Shown here piece after piece: positions 24,040-36,290 of a stretch of 64,000 nt of DNA. Numbering within the stretch: the first letter of the stretch is position 1; every line of letters begins with the position of its first letter. A program made the position numbers and the translations under genes. Below the pieces are notes generated by a model. The model was not told the DNA's origin. It saw nothing but the letters and a program-made list of their open reading frames with translations, and searched no databases. Origin of the DNA: Dermatemys mawii (taxonomy: Eukaryota; Chordata; Testudines; Dermatemydidae). Location of the stretch: assembly GCA_007922305.1 (NCBI GenBank), contig ML677334.1, positions 61,234,858 through 61,298,857 of the forward strand, in the 5' to 3' direction.

Positions 24040-25340
24040 CACATTTGCTCTCTAGAGCCCTGTGAACTGGGGTTGGAAACTCTCAGCCCCGCACAGGGAG
24101 GTCAAGGGTGGGTTGGTGCCCTTTCCATCTCCCCAGAAGCCCATATCAATATTCATCTACCAGTACCTTGGTGATGACCAATCAGCATCCAACACAATCC
24201 AACTCCCCCGCTCTCTCAGGCACCCTGCGAATCCTTACACTAGTGCCTCTAGGTTGGTGGGTTTGAGTATCTGAGGCAATCTTGTGTATCTGGACTTTGC
24301 CCAAGCACACAAGATCCCCACCAACTGTAAGGACTTCCACAAGTTCCTGGAGTACATGGATGGTCACTCATTTTCTTGGGACTGGTCACTCACTATTGCT
24401 GTAATTAGCATTCAAGACCACCAGGAAATCCTCCTGTTTGGGCTAATTTTTGCATTCTATTAATCAGTAGTCCTTGGTATTCCACTTTTCATTGCCTATG
24501 ACCTGCTCACCTGCTGGCAGTCAGACCCAGTATGTTTTGAGTGCCTGTTTTAATGACAATCCTGTTTCCCAAGTACCAACTGGGACCATCAACCCTTTGC
24601 AGTTTCCTTGGTCATCCAAAGAATTCAGAAACACAAAGACAGGATCCAAAGTCTGCCTTGGCAATCACCACAGTCTCCAGGGGCTTCAGGGATTCCTGTT
24701 AAATATCAACACTATGCCTACATCTTGGACAAAAAGAAAGCTTACACCTTACCATTCCATCACAGTTATGACTGCTCCCTCACTTTCCAGCTGGGAACAG
24801 AGGTGCATTTGGGTGCATTTGCTTCCTTACTGAGCCCAAACTACAGACACTCAAGCTACCTGTGGAAGAGGTTCATTTACCCCTCCAAATTTCCAGCATG
24901 AAGCACCGTCCTTCTTAATTGCAAAAAAAGATGTCTTCTTCCCACCTTGTGTGCACTACTGAGATCTGAACAAAATGATGATCCAAAACTGGTACCTTTT
25001 ATTGCTTATTGATGAGCTGTTTCAAAGACACTACTCTGTCAAGGTACTCAAAGTTGGACCTCTGTGGAGCTTATAACCTAGTAAGATCTGGGAAGGAGAT
25101 AAATGAAAGACTGCCTGCTGTGCCAGATATGGCCACTTGAGTATTTGGTTATGCCATTTGGGTTGTGCAAGGTCCCATAAGCCTTCCAGAATTTCATAAA
25201 TGAAACTTTTAGGGATACTCTGCAACAATTATCATTTACCTGGATGGCATCCTCATTTTCACTGAAACTCAAGCTCTCCACACTCATCAAATGTACATTA
25301 TCTTGGAGAGATACTGCCAAAAACACCTGCTAAATCGACC
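24040..25340 (+). pseudogene. Ty3/gypsy (sushi-like) retrotransposon relic, protease and RT
   Basis: The polyprotein can be followed through changes of frame and several stops. A stretch near 24130-24170 (AHINIHLPVPW) leads to a retropepsin-like region at about 24270-24480 (LDFAQAHKIPT, then VVLGIPL), where the usual DSG motif is not recognisable. The pre-RT part reads YDCSLTFQLGTEV (24760s). The RT core begins at about 24945 with DLNKMM and LLLLIDELFQRHYS. At 25231-25260 the frame reads IIYLDGILIF, where the active RT motif has two Asp; here the second is Gly. Gag proper, RNase H, integrase and LTRs are not visible. The order and wording fit the chromovirus-like sushi group from which mammalian RTL genes derive. 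The element is long dead. Confidence 0.7.
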
Positions 25341-25597
25341 CCCCCAACCCGTGCTGCACTGATCGCAGCTGTGGGATCACGAGTAAATGAAAGCTATGGC
25401 CTGTGATTCCAATTGTCTTGGGTTCCTATTCCTGACCACTGATTCCTGCTCTAACCAGAAGGCATGACACCTACATCCTGGTCTTTGTCAGAGAGAGAAA
25501 AAGCTTTTCCATGGAGAACTGTTCCTTTATTAACACTTTATTCCTCCATTATTCAAGTACAGACTTATTTAGGAAGGTATTCTCTGGTGAAATAATT
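25341..25597. other. no gene recognised
   Basis: This may continue the gypsy relic, but no residues can be aligned by eye. Confidence 0.3.
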
Positions 25598-26135
25598 AGA
25601 GCTGACCAGAAATAATTCTGGATTTTCATCTTCAAAAAAACTTTAGCAAAAATAAAACACTTTCATCTGAAAAGTGAACATTTTGATTCACAAATGCTGC
25701 CGTAGTGCCTCATGGGAGTTGTAGTTTAGTTGCCTTATCCCTCCAGTCTCCTTTATGGGCTGAGTGCTTTTGCTGACCTACATCTTCCAAGAAGCACCAC
25801 AGTTTCCCCTCTTGCTGAGATGTTGCAGTGCTTCATGGGAGTCATGTGACCATGGTGCGTCATGGGAAATGTAGTCCAGCTGGGGACCCTAGCCCACAGA
25901 GAAGAGTCAGGACATGAGGTACCGTATCAGTATTTACAAATTGAAACTTCTGGATTTGGACTGAAAATTTTCAACCAAGAATTCTCAAATTTTGAGTATT
26001 TCGTTATTAGGCAAAAAGGCAAAATTGCATATGAAAATTAGACACTTTTTCTGAAAAACTTCAGTTACTAGAAAATCCAATTTTCTATTGAAAAACAGTT
26101 TCAGTGGAAAATTTTCAACCAGATTTAGTACTAAT
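25598..26135. mobile_element. fold-back element with GAAAATTTTC-type arms
   Basis: It starts AGAGCTGACCAGAAATAATTC, has a centre with CTCATGGGAGTTGTAGTTTAG and GCGTCATGGGAAATGTAGTCC, and ends in AAAATTTTCAACCAG. The arms are inverted and AT-rich while the centre is more GC-rich. Same family as the copy starting at 21246, which shares the CATGGGAG/GTTGTAG centre. No coding capacity. Confidence 0.55.
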
Positions 26136-27361
26136 CTTCAGTGGGACTGCTCAAAAATAGAGGATTAGCATTAGTTTGTAGTTACCCAACAACAAATAAC
26201 TTGGGCATAGCATGTTAATAAGTGAAAATATTAAAAGGAAAGGTTCCTTAATCATCAGCTCAGTTTTTATTGATCCTCTCAAATGCACAATCAGACAAAA
26301 TTAGTCACTTCCCAGCATAAGAACAGCAACAAAATGACTTTACCTTCCTACACTGACAAACTATGTTCAAACTATCAAAAGAAGAGTGGATCTTACGTTT
26401 AGTATAGATCATATTTTAACACAAGATTTTTTTTAGTAAAATGTGGTAACCGTATCCAACTTGTCCTAAAAAGGAAAAAAAAATACAACAACTTTTCAGA
26501 CATGTACACATGATTTATGAAATTACAAGGTAAGTAAAATCATTTTATTGTTTTTCTATTTTTATGGGGTTTTATGGTTATAGGAAACAAAGATTCAATA
26601 AACCATAAAAATATGAAATTGAATTTGTTTAGGAGCCCTTATGCTTTTCTGGAAGAAACTAATGGATCGGGGGAAGCACAGGCATCTGCTGCCCTGCAAA
26701 ACCCTTCATTCCCTAGGCTCTCTAACTTCACAGAGCTGCAATAAATTAGGTTAGAGTTATATTTGGCCAGGTGCATTTTTTCATATTTTTCTCTTACCCT
26801 GCTCTCCTATAGATAATTTTAGCCTCCTCCAAATCTCCCATTATTAGCAGCTCCAACATCCCTAACCTCAAAATTGAAAATCTCCCTCTGCATAGGGATA
26901 GCTGCACAGATAGACCCTATCTATCAAAACACTCTTTTCACCTCTGGAGATGTATTTTTTTAGGTATTAGTAAAGGTTGTGCATAAAAGTTAGTCAGGCA
27001 ATCCCTTTCTATCCCCATTGGTAGCATCACAAAACAGTTACAACATTTGCCATAGTACAAAATGCTTCCCATTATTGATTTCATTGGTGGGAGGGAGGAC
27101 CCTGCCACATAATTTAGGTTCAGTGTGCCACATAAACATGGTTTCTTAATTACCCACTGAAAGCAGGCCTGACTTGCTGGTTATGTTATGGCATCATCTC
27201 GGCTGACACATTAGGGAGTCAACAAAGGACTGCCAGAGATAAAAAGCATGAGTCTTTGCTACAGTTTAAGCTGCAGAGCCAAGCTCTGAAGCTCAGACTG
27301 TCTTGAACTGTCCACCTCCATGGATCAGAGGGACATGTAACACACACTGGCCAGTTGCATA
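26136..27361. other. AT-rich DNA, no gene recognised
   Basis: No exon or repeat recognised. Confidence 0.45.
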
Positions 27362-27530
27362 CAGTGGTTAATTTGTTCCAGGGCTGAGCTCCAGCACATC
27401 TAGGCTTGGCGTTCAAAGCCCCAGCACCTCTGGGCTCGCTGCATCAGTAATCAATGTAAAAAAATGGCTTGAGCTCTGGTGCCTCTTTCAAATTACAAAT
27501 TAAGTACTGGTTGCATATTTAATCTGGACA
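27362..27530. repeat. repeat fragment with duplicated CCAGCAC... blocks
   Basis: GAGCTCCAGCACATCTAGGC is followed 36 bp later by AAGCCCCAGCACCTCTGGGC, then CTCGCTGCATCAGTAATC and TGAGCTCTGGTGCC. I recognise this as a repeated turtle sequence but cannot name its class. It directly precedes the Penelope-like relic and supplies the apparent start of the open frame at 27479, which therefore is not a real start. Confidence 0.4.
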
Positions 27531-27602
27531 GAGGAAATTTACCACAATGTTCAAATCCGATGCAAGCCCCCAGTTATGTGAGTGCCACCATCTTAACCAT
27601 CT

Positions 27603-28280
27603 TAATCTTGCTGCAGCAAGACAAATCCAAGAAAGAAAACAACAGAACACCACTGGTCATCACCTACAGTCCTCGGTTAAAACCTCTCCAACGCATCATC
27701 AGTGATCTACAACCCATCCTGGACAACAATCCCTCTCTTTCACAGGCCTTGGGAGGCAGGCCAGTCCTGGCCTACAGACAACCCACCAACCTCAAGCACA
27801 TTCTCACCAGCAACAGCACACCGCGCCATAACTCCTCTAACTCAGAAACCAATCCATGCAAGAAACCTCGATGCCAACTCCGCCCACATATCTACACCAG
27901 CAATACCATCACAGGACCTAACCAGATCAGCCATACCATCACTGGTTCATTCACCTGCACATCTACCAATGTAATATATGCCATCATGTGCCAGCAATGC
28001 CCCTCTGCTATGTACATCGGTCAAACTGGACAGTCCCTACGAAAAAGGATAAATGGATACAAATCAGATATCAGGAATGGCAATATACAAAAACCTGTAG
28101 GAGAACACTTCAATCTCCCTGCACACACCATGAAAGACTGAAAGGTCAGCATTTTGCAGCAAAAAAACTTTAAAACCAGACTGCAATGAGAAACTGCAGA
28201 GTTGCAATTCATTTGCAAATTTGACACAGTCAGTTTGGGACTGAACAGAGATATTGAATGGCTAGCTAACTACAAGAGCA
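27603..28280 (+). pseudogene. GIY-YIG endonuclease region of the Penelope-like element
   Basis: A long frame (stop at 28139-28141) reads TPLVITYSPRLKPLQRIISD, ALGGRPVLAYRQPTNLKHIL, a Cys-rich NPCKKPRCQLRP, then the endonuclease: VIYAIMCQQCPSAMYIGQTG and LRKRINGYKSDI, and PVGEHFN. These correspond to the GIY motif (here VIY), the CxxC insertion characteristic of Penelope-like nucleases (CQQC), YIG, the catalytic Arg region and a His/Glu pair. Reading past the TGA the same frame continues (KVSILQQKNF), meets another TGA near 28188, and goes on (ELQFICKFDTVSLG, NRDIEWL). So the nuclease core is intact but the C-terminus is broken by two stops. Without reverse transcriptase the copy cannot move on its own. 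Confidence 0.72.
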
Positions 28281-28451
28281 GCTTCTCTTCTCTTGCTGTT
28301 CACACCTCCAATTCAGCTGCTAGAGGAATACCTCACCCTCCCTGATTAGAGATAGCAGCTGGTTCAGCCTCATTGGACCCACCTTGTTATCTTTAACCTG
28401 GCTCTTGCCTACCTATTTATACCTGCCCCTGGATACTTCCACTGCATGCAT

Positions 28452-28489
28452 CCAACGAAGTGGGTATAAGCCCACGAAAGCTTATGCTC
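28452..28489 (+). ncRNA. decayed hammerhead-ribozyme-like motif in the Penelope-like tail
   Basis: In order: CCAACGA (28452-28458, in place of the hammerhead box CUGANGA), a stem GTGGG...CCCAC (28461-28475, loop TATAAG), GAAA (28476-28479), a 2-bp stem GC-TTAT-GC (28480-28487) and TC (28488-28489), the expected cleavage dinucleotide position. Penelope-like elements are known to carry minimal hammerheads. Two of the conserved box bases are wrong and I find no convincing stem I, so this copy would not cleave. Confidence 0.4.
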
Positions 28490-28535
28490 TAATACTTTAG
28501 TTAGTCTTTAAGGTGCCACAGGACTCTTTGTCACA

Positions 28536-31500
28536 TCTTAACCAGAAATGGAAATTGAACTAGGAAGTGCTAGAGCTGAAAGCACAAGTCTCTTCTGCAT
28601 GAATTAAGGATTAAAGTCTGTAGCTGGGGGCTATAGCAGACTCATCCTCTATGGACTGGGCACAGAGTCCCCATAACATGCCCCCATAACACTGACAAAG
28701 AAGGTTACATTTGCAGTGAACTTAAAATATAATTTCCCCATGTCATATTCATATCAGCTAATTATATAGGTGCAGAGCTTGTTAAAGCTGCCTATGACTC
28801 CCTGCCTAGAGCTCTGGTCATTGGTTTTGCCTAGCTCTAGTTATGAAAGGGTTATTCATATCCCATTCTCTGTATTATTTAACTATGTGAATGTCAGACC
28901 TGTGACCTGAGGCTTCTGGAACAGCACAGAACCTTCTGAGCTGAGAAATACTGGGTCCCATCCCTTTCACAACAATGTTTCATATCTGCTTAGTGCTGAG
29001 CCTCTTACAATTGGACTGGCATGGTGGAACACCTAGATATCGCAGATCAGAGGCCAACATGAATGCAGGGCCCTACCTCTGGGTATACGAAGTGCCCTGG
29101 GGAAGGAACCTGGTGTTAGGAATGGAATATTTTTTCACAGTTTTCATAGGATGTAAAAACTGTTTCCTGCCCAGTTCCAAATGAGTATAATTACAGTTGA
29201 ATGAGACTGATGGCAAAAATAACAAGTTTTAGAAGAGAGGGTTAAATGAGAGAACTGAACTGACCGCAGACTTCTCTTCTGATTAAAAACTTGCAAAAAT
29301 TAGAGCTTCAAAAAGCAACGGAGAAATTGAAAAGACACTAATATAAAGAAAACAGAGGAAAAATGAAAGGAGGTCAGACTCAGCACATATGCTCAAAGTT
29401 TCAGTAAATTTGAGTAAAACCAGATGGAAGTATCTGGGCTGCTGTTGAAATGCTGTTCATCAGCATACCTAAGAACTATTTTTTAATTGCTAAAAAATAC
29501 ATTAACAACCATTATTTTACAGTTTATAATTGAAGTAAATGGATACACAACATTATCTGAAAATGAATGCATTGATTAGAGATTTAGGATGATAACATCT
29601 ACAAGGTTTGTATAAAACATTAAAAGCACACTATTGAAGCTTTTGTTATTAGACTAGAATTGAGACAAAAGATATGTCAGTTTGTGGTTAAAAAATTGCT
29701 TTTTCATGCAAGCTAAGGTTAAACAGATTCTATTTCGAAAGAGAAAAGCCCGAGGGAGAAAAGCAATTTACTAATAGAAAACTGTTTTATTTCTTATTTT
29801 CTCATTGCATGCTGAGAATTCAGAAGGTCCCACAGACCCAGAGCTGATGAAATAGCTTTGCATCTATCTAAAGCAAATTCATGAGGAAACTCTAAATGAA
29901 AATGTAATAACTCAGATTATTTTTTCTGATAATTTGTTGGCAACATTGATCATGTTTCATGCCCCAGTACTGCAATAATTGTACAGCTATTTTCCAGAAG
30001 AATACACTGAACAGTGCAGGAAAAGTTGAGGAAAAGAGTGCACAGGCCATTGGCAGTGCAAAGTACTGTATTACATTGAAGACATTTTTATTTGTATGAA
30101 ATATTCGGGCTGGATTATGGCATCTAAGTAAATACTGCGTGGCAGATCTGATGATGAAAGTATGTTTCATTGGTTTCCATTTCATTGAGTTATACATGAG
30201 ATCACACTATGTTATAGGTAAGCACATTTCAGTAGCACTCAAAACCTTTCCTTCTCTTACAGTTTTATAGCAAAATCTTAGTTCAAGGATATAGGGCACC
30301 ACACAAGAGTGGCCTATCCTGGAGATTGTATCAAGCATGGGATGGAAGAGGGATGTGTAGCGGTGCAACAACTCACCCCCTCATTCCTGTGATGAGATGG
30401 GAAGATTCTGCATGCACAAACAAGGTGCCTCTTCAACATCATCTCCTTACAGGCAGAGGGAAGAGTTGTGAATTCTACCCCTCTGCAAGGGATGCGGATA
30501 ATCATTTACAGATATTCTACAGCATAGGCAGAAGGGTTTTGTTCCACAGGATGTGTGGGAGGCGCCAGGCAGATTTGCTACTTGGAAGAGCCAAGGGCTA
30601 TATTTTGCCCTAAGATAATGCCCTAAGGTAATGCTAGTGATAGCGTTTGGCAATCTTTAGCAGAAATTAGTAGTGTACTTTTTCTCCACAAGACATATTG
30701 CATATTCTGTATATGGAGACTTCACTCTAGGTCAGAGACTGCATTAGCAAAAACATCTTCTACTCAAAATATCTGGAGAGATGAGTAAGAAGAAAACTAT
30801 ATTGACAAAATATACATGGAGAGAGATACTAGATACTCATTCTAAACATAAACCAATGAGCCTTTAATAATTCCATATGAAACCACATCCCCCCGCGGTG
30901 CATACAAAAGGACAAGAGACACTTTCAAATGACTAACAGTAGATGTTTGGAATTACAGCCATTTTTGATTATGTTTCAATAGTAAAGTCTGAAACAAGTG
31001 AGTTGCAAACATTTTATTTTATGGCATAAAGTTTTATGATCTGATTTGGATTCCGCAGTTTAGGAGACACTCAGTGAATGACATGATACACCATTTTGGA
31101 ATAATAATTCCATCCTTGTTGTGGAGATAGTTTGTCCTTGCTGTCTGCATAAAATTTGACAAGGACATATTGCACAAGTAAATTCAATCACATTTAAATA
31201 TTCCTCAATATAGTCAAATTTTGGTTAAAAATAACTGAGCTACCAAAACTCACAATGAGATCACAATTTTCTTTCCTGAAAACCCTTTTCACCAATAGTT
31301 CTTTCAGGAAGGAATACTATTTCATCAGAATATCAAAAGCTCAATAGACTGACAACCTTTAATTGAGGTAAAAGCTTGTCTTGCAGTTCATAAAGTTCCT
31401 CTTCCCCTCTTTACCCATGGTAGTGCATATTATGCATGGCAAACTCATTTGATTTGCTTCATAATGTTGCTGTAAATATTCAGGTCATGTCATCACATCC

Positions 31501-32411
31501 TGTTGTTGCAGCAAATGAAAAATCACCTAGATCTGCCATGAGTTTGCTGGAGGGTTTATGCCTTGGGAAAACAGAAAATAGAATCTCTTAAGAAGAGAGA
31601 AGACAATGTGGATTTTACTAGAGTGGTAGAAAAAAAGTGTTATAGAAACTCAGGAGAATGCTTACTATTGACAAAGAGAAGAAGATTGTGTGTGTGTGTT
31701 TGTTTTCAAAGCTGCAGAAGCAGCCTTCTGAGAAGAAAAAAGTTGAAGAAAGAAACTATAAAATGGTTGGCGGATATTTGCAAAGAAAGAAGCCCGTGAT
31801 AATCAAGTATTAAAAGTCTTTGAAAAGATTTTTTTTTGTTAGTGTAACCATACAGAGAGCTTGTATAATGAGAAAATTTATTAAATATGCCTACAGAAGA
31901 AAAGTGCTTGGGCCAAAAAGATGCCAATTTGCAATGAACATCTTTAGTCTTTGCACTTTTGACATTTACTTTTTCAACTTCAGTAAGATCTTGGAAATAT
32001 TATATTGATGCATGACAGGACAACTTGCCTTTTAATTTTCTGCCATAGAAACAGGATGTTGTAGTTTTGAATGACTTTCTACTGTGTAGCACTTCAGAAG
32101 AGTTGTAATAGCACAAATAATCTTTTCAGGGTTTTCATTGTGTCATCTTCCAGAGGCACATCCAGGAACAACTCCCCTACCCCTGCCTCACCAAAATCTG
32201 CTTTAATAACATAATGTGATGAATGCTGGATTCACATGAGAAAGATATATGTGAATAAAATGGGAAATCTCTCCCTTGCCTTTTAATTTCTCTTTTCTTT
32301 AAAGAACAGAGGGAGGATGGTTGTGGTGCTCTCTGACTTTCGGCAAGTGACTTAATCTCCGTGCATTCTGCTGCTCTAAAATTGGGATAATAGCTCTTCC
32401 TTTATCATCTT
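28536..32411. other. AT-rich DNA, no gene recognised
   Basis: No exon, RNA gene or bounded element is visible in this 3.9-kb stretch. Open frames up to 101 codons lack domains. A short GT tract lies near 31688-31699. Confidence 0.45.
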
Positions 32412-32775
32412 AAGGTACATCTACTCTGCAGTCAGGTGGTATGATTGCAGCATGTGGAGACATACCTGCTAGATCAAAGCTAGTGTGAGTAACAATAGCA
32501 ACTTAGCCGTGACAGCAACATGAGTTAGTCTCCTGAGTATACACCTAGGGCCTTAGGGAGGGGTTCTACTCAGGAGTTTATCCCATGCCACTCATAGTCA
32601 TGGGAACTAGGGATGCAGGGGGTGCTGCAGCACCTCCAGGTTTTACGCAGGGCTCCGCTGCCGGCCCCATGGTGCTGGCTGCCGGCACTGCACCTGGGGT
32701 CCCACACTGAAGATGGGAGATGTGATTCCTAGTTCAGCCTGATCTAGCATGCTAAAAATAACAGGGTGGATCTTA
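32412..32775. mobile_element. decayed MITE with a secondary insertion
   Basis: AAGGTACATCTACTCTGCAG resembles the end AAGGTATGTCTACACTGCAG of a common turtle MITE. GTGGAGACATACCTGCTAG and AGTAACAATAGCA follow, and the inverted CTAGCATGCTAAAAATAACAG returns near 32745. Between about 32600 and 32730 lies unrelated GC-rich sequence (GGGTGCTGCAGCACCTCC) that looks like another repeat. The right terminal repeat and the duplications were not found. Confidence 0.45.
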
Positions 32776-35700
32776 TGGCACCGCCAGTGCCTCAGTTTAG
32801 CTGTCCAAGTACAAGCCCACCCGATCCCCTGGGGCTGCCCAAGGTGGAACTGCCACCTGTGCCACAATGCCCACTCTCATTATTTTGATTTAGTGTAAGT
32901 CTGTGGGAGTCACATCTCATAGCCCTTGGAACTCGCCCAATGTGATGCAGACCCCGACCTAGAATCCAGAATTCTTGACTCACAGTTCTGTGCTGTCATT
33001 TCCCAGAAGAACCATACACTGATATCATAGGATTTCCCTTTGAACTGGTAATACAAGAGGCTAACAAGGTTCTGAGGTAAAGGCCTTATGAACTGTTGTT
33101 AGAACTATTTCTTCTCTGAGAAACATATAGATGGGGACACACTTATTTTGAGAGTTTGTGTTTGGCTTCCCCCTTGCGTGGATCCTCTACAGGGAGACAT
33201 AAACACACATGTGGAGAAGTGTTTGTATTAAGTTCAGGATGTACTTTATGTTGATCACTTCTGTTATCCATTTTGCTATATTTCTCCTCCATTCCCCTAG
33301 GAAGAAAAGTTCCTCTTCTTCCTTCCCTATTTGAATTTGCCAGAAGGGAGCTAGAGGCTATAATTTATGTTATAAGATGATTACACTTTCTCTCCATTGT
33401 TTGAGGGGAAAAGAAAAGCTCTCCACAGTATTACCTCCCATGAACTGGCTGCTGAGCAACTGCTTAGTGTAATTGCTCTGCTTTTTATGTTAGCACTGGC
33501 AGCTGAAATTGTCTACACTACCTTTGAACAATGGCTCTTGCAGAGAACTTGATAGTGTCAAGGCATGTATCTGACAAAGGCTGCAGCAAGCAAAATCTTC
33601 CTTAACGTTCATATTACCTTTTTGTTCTTAGTTGACTGGAAGTCTTTAGAACAGGTAAAGGCTGCCTCCACAAAAGATGTAGCAGTGATTGATGCTTGTG
33701 TGGCTGCAGCTGAGGCTACAAAGATTTTCCTCAATTAACATTTTACTCTGTGATCTATCTGGTCTCCAGCTGAAAAGCAAATATCTACCAGGGATAACTG
33801 TATTGGTTTCCCTCCTCTTTTGCAGCTTGTAAAACTGTACTTGCCTGAAAGCCTGAGCTTTCAGAACTCACAGGTGTCTCTGTCATTTCAAATGGCCCTT
33901 TGTATGGAATTCTCAATGGGAAAGAAATGATTGGTGCCAGCAACTGCTCTGTTTTGTATCTGATGGAGGTGGGACTTCTGAGGCTTCAACAAGAGGGTGA
34001 TCCCTGCCATGATGGGAGTGCTGAGTGGCAGCTTGTCAGCTGTCCCATTTTAGACTTGATGATGTTAACTCTACCTGAGGGAAAACATGGGAAGATAAGT
34101 AAGTGTAGTTTATAAATTAAGGTGGTTCTGCAATGAAGAGAGAAAATCATAAAAGTTGGTGTTTTAGGCCAATTGTATTATCGGGAAATGTAATATTCCA
34201 AAGTAACTTCATTTCTCTTCTTTTCATTAGTTATTGGCCTCTTCCCTTGTACTATAATAAGAACAACCTAGTCATCACAGGGTGGAAAAAGTGCTTCTCT
34301 CACAGTGCAAATATTCAAAATAGAAAAAAACCACAGCGATGCAATTTGCTACTTACATGCACAGTCATCAGTAATAAAAGGGGGAATGTGATAAACCTGT
34401 AGAAATCACATAAATTATTCAGAAATACGGGCTGGGGACGGTGAACCAGACTAATAGATTTGCAGGAACAAAGGAATGAGGGGAAAATATGAGGGTTATA
34501 AACACATAATAACACAATGTTCCTGTCATAGCCCAACCAGGATTATTACAGTAAATATCTTTGATGTTAGAATATGGTACAATACTGCAGGTCATGACAG
34601 CCTGTGAAACATAGCATCTACAAGATGAGGTCCATGTTTAAAAATTGGTTGAGTCATTTGCATTTTTAGTGGAGAAGTGCCCGCAACACACAATCCAGCA
34701 AGGCACTAATTGGCTTCCTTGCTGGCAGCATCGGTAGTGAGACAAAGGATAGAATGGATGCTGAGACATAACTATATCTTGTCATCCCTAAAAAGGATCT
34801 CTCTAAATCAGGATTATGAAGTCATTTGTCAAAGTCATGCCTGACATTGCTATGTCAAGGTAAGAAAGCTTACAATGCTGCTGGCTAACTCCATAATTGT
34901 TCTGTGGAATTCATTTCCTGGACTGATATTGCTATATCTTTGACAGAAACCAAATTCTCTTCATTTAAAGGTCCTGCAGAACTTAACATGTGAAGCACTG
35001 TGAAGGAATTTCAGATAATTAGAATTACAGGAAAGCAGAGGAAAACATTAACACACACAAGAATAGGCTGCATGATATGACAAATGAGACAGAGAAAGCT
35101 TTGAATAGATCTGGAAACTCAAACGTTTGCAGTTGCAATTTGAGATCAAGGTCTCTAAGATTAACTGTAAAGGGTAGGCTTTACTGAATGAACACAGCAT
35201 GGGAAGTGGCTGCACCACTCATGGTGAAGTAGTAGAACACCATCTTGGAAATTGTGAAGTTCACTTACAGTTCCATGTAAGGAAAAGTCATGCTTATCAG
35301 AACAGCTACAGTGATGCCTGTGGGGTCAAGAGTATATAAACCTACATGGATTATCAGAGAGAAAATAAATCTGAAGACATGAAAAAGTGAAGGTATTTTT
35401 TTTAAAGAGCAAGAAAAACATGGATTTATATCATAACAGACAAATTGCCACAAGGAGGAAAAGGACTTTGGATACAGAAGACACTGAAAGCTCTGGAGAT
35501 AATCAGTATTTAGTACTCTTTGATAAACATATCAAAGTTAAAAATCAAGAGACTATATAATACTGTGCATAGAAATGAGTAACTATTTTATCCTGCTTCG
35601 CCAGTTCAAGTAAAAATTCCTGAAGTGTGTAAAGGGCTGACGTACTTTGGCTCCCCAAATTATGTCATTTGAAATATCCTAGTTAAAAAAAATGCATGAG

Positions 35701-35859
35701 CCATGTGCTGCTTCACACAGTGTCTTATTCAGATTTTCCACTGGATTCATTAGTGCCACAGAAAAGCCCATGGTGTAGAAAAGATCAGGGTACAGAACAC
35801 TGTGAACTAAAAACTAATTTTAAAAAAGCATTGATTTTTAGTTATGTTATTTAATACCT
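32776..35859. other. no gene recognised
   Basis: Mostly AT-rich. Bases 32776-32960 remain relatively GC-rich and may be more MITE-derived DNA. No exon recognised. Confidence 0.4.
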
Positions 35860-36290
35860 CAGCCTATGAGGGAAGGGGAAATTCTGTTTCATGGGAAATT
35901 CCATGATTGCAACATTCATTAAATTCTGAATTGCAACAAAACCAAAGAATTTTGAAATGTTGTGAATGAAATTTAAAAAAAAGTTTGAGGCTAATTGAAA
36001 TACTTCATTTTGATAAAATATTTCAATTTGATATTTGCACATTTTAACGTTTTTAATAATATAAAATTAAAAATAAATGTCAAAACAAAAAATCATCTCC
36101 AAACAAATCAAAATGTTGTATTCCAAAAACGTCAGAGTGGAATGTTTTGATCTTATCAAAAGCCATTTTCATTGTTTTCCTAAGTGAACTGTCAACAAAA
36201 TTAACATTTTCCCACTGCAAGCTATGTTTCAGTGAAACATTTTCTAATGGAAAAACATTCCCATCAGAAAATTTTTGATCAGCTCTACTA
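35860..36290. mobile_element. fold-back element with GAAAATTTTC-type arms, decayed
   Basis: Repeated AAAATTTT-like, GTTTCA and AACATTTTC blocks, ending AAATTTTTGATCAGCTCTAC, match the right arm of the family at 21246 and 25598. The left end is not identifiable. Confidence 0.4.

Larger units (their letters stand above)
27603..28535 (+). mobile_element. 5'-truncated Penelope-like retroelement
   Basis: The unit holds the end of the Penelope-like polyprotein and its 3' tail. The tail contains CTTGTTATCTTTAACCTGGC, TTATACCTGCCCCTGGATAC, a GAAGTGGG...CCCACGAAAGCTTATGCTC hairpin and TAAGGTGCCACAGGACTC. This tail is widespread in turtles and other sauropsids. The reverse transcriptase part is missing, as is usual for 5'-truncated copies. 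The left boundary is estimated from where protein similarity begins. Confidence 0.7.

Noticed and set aside
27479..27602. Apparent start and N-terminus of the 220-codon frame
   Set aside because: Protein similarity to Penelope-like elements begins only near 27603; the upstream part belongs to a different repeat and the start codon is fortuitous.
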